Assembly: GCA_034509925.1 (NCBI GenBank)
Contig: CM067536.1
Coordinates: forward strand, 3,962,501-4,026,500
Direction: 5' to 3'
DNA length: 64,000 nt
Source: Hirudinaria manillensis
Lineage: Eukaryota; Annelida; Clitellata; Hirudinida; Hirudinidae
Shown: positions 63,474 to 64,000 of the stretch, one piece after another
Layout of the letters: each line of letters opens with the position of its first letter
How positions within the stretch are numbered: position 1 is the first letter of the stretch
The notes under the pieces: model-generated
Database searches by the model: none
What the model saw: only the letters and a program-made list of their open reading frames with translations
Told to the model about the DNA's origin: nothing
Position numbers and translations under genes: made by a program

Positions 63474-64000
63474 ATGACCAAATTTCCCTTTGAAACTCGC
63501 GCCGTCTCGAAGAATAATTTCACGAAAATTTCCGATTGGCCGAAAGTGATTTTGAAAAGGATTCCAGCGCAAACAATCGTCCAAAAGGAGCCCAACTACT
63601 GCCTGAAGTGTGGATTCGAATGCGAGGAAAGGAAAGAAGTATTTTGCTCTTATTGTCTGGATATTATTTACGAATCGTTCCACGATAACATCAGGTACGC
63701 TGCTAAAAATGCCAGAAAAGATCCTACAGATGGCGTCGCGTGGGATGATTTTATCAACACCATGGCATACATCTGCGACGATCAGGGCCCATTGAAACCA
63801 ACGAAAGAAGAAGGATCTCCTCTCAACTCAAACGAAGTTCCGACATTCCATGAACTTCTTCCTGCTTCCAACCTCGCCGGTTTAATCCCCACAATCCGTG
63901 TACCGACAAAAGAAAATAAAAAGCCCCTCTTCAAAGTTTACATCAAGAGAGGAACTGGGATTTGTCCGGTTGTTGTTCCTTTGCCGAATAAAAGTCTGGC
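63474..64000 (+). CDS. Unidentified intronless reading frame with two CxxC motifs, open at the right edge
   Basis: From an ATG at 63474 the frame stays open for 175 codons to the window end and is also open upstream to about 63350. Composition is richer in GC than the neighbouring introns and looks coding. It reads MTKFPFETRAVSK at the start, then DWPKVILKRIPAQTIVQKE. A zinc-ribbon-like pair follows (YCLKCGFECEE and VFCSYCLDII), then DGVAWDDFINTMAY, FHELLPASNLAGLIPT and FKVYIKRGTGICPVVVPL. It does not resemble the DH/PH sequence expected next in VAV, so it is likely a gene or mobile-element protein nested in a VAV intron. The start is uncertain; no family recognised. Confidence 0.55.
   Translation, partial: MTKFPFETRAVSKNNFTKISDWPKVILKRIPAQTIVQKEPNYCLKCGFECEERKEVFCSYCLDIIYESFHDNIRYAAKNARKDPTDGVAWDDFINTMAYICDDQGPLKPTKEEGSPLNSNEVPTFHELLPASNLAGLIPTIRVPTKENKKPLFKVYIKRGTGICPVVVPLPNKSL

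Overview
The window is animal nuclear DNA: AT-rich, intron-containing, with canonical GT-AG introns and long trinucleotide microsatellites. Filamin, sacsin, VAV and UNC5 homologues place it in Metazoa. Vertebrate-style sacsin and UNC5/VAV, short introns and an R2-clade retrotransposon outside rDNA fit an invertebrate, but I cannot name the phylum. Recognisable genes use TAA/TGA as stops, so the standard code applies. Most real genes here are multi-exon; I rebuilt exons by matching splice sites, reading phase and family alignment.

Layout: 1-1656 is a giant (ATG)n array. 1720-12962 (minus) holds ten exons of a filamin covering the region equivalent to human FLNA repeats 16-21. All nine visible introns are phase 1, and the largest contains a 5'-truncated R2-like retrotransposon flanked by a ~100 bp target-site duplication. 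16634-17466 (minus) is a complete four-exon POLR2J (RPB11), sitting where the missing N-terminal two thirds of filamin would be expected. 17.5-21.9 kb contains decayed repeats. 21982-39505 (plus) is a seven-exon sacsin gene (about 4273 aa) with a 10.6-kb exon; its introns hold a pogo/Tigger relic and a LINE relic. 40041-42179 (minus) is a complete six-exon DDX39B/UAP56 RNA helicase, convergent with sacsin. 44329-46019 (minus) is a four-exon, 452-aa C2H2 zinc-finger protein of unknown function.

46-51.9 kb holds a probable micro-exon gene for a ~62-aa protein with a mitochondrial-like presequence (plus) and an unprocessed UNC5 pseudogene (plus) with four in-frame stops and a frameshift. 51911-52234 (plus) is a 107-aa zinc-binding-like protein. 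53980 to about 57.0 kb (minus) is an intron-rich gene of at least 15 exons that I could not assign. 58305-63010 (plus) is the 5' part of a VAV guanine-nucleotide exchange factor (CH domain and first two thirds of the DH domain). 63474-64000 is an unidentified intronless reading frame open at the right edge.

The recognised genes are unrelated housekeeping and cell-biology functions (cytoskeletal crosslinking, Pol II, mRNA export, chaperone, Rho-GEF signalling), so this is an ordinary gene neighbourhood rather than a dedicated system. The unusual content is the N-terminally absent filamin, the R2-like insertion outside rDNA, the UNC5 pseudogene and the unassigned genes at 54-57 kb and at the right edge.
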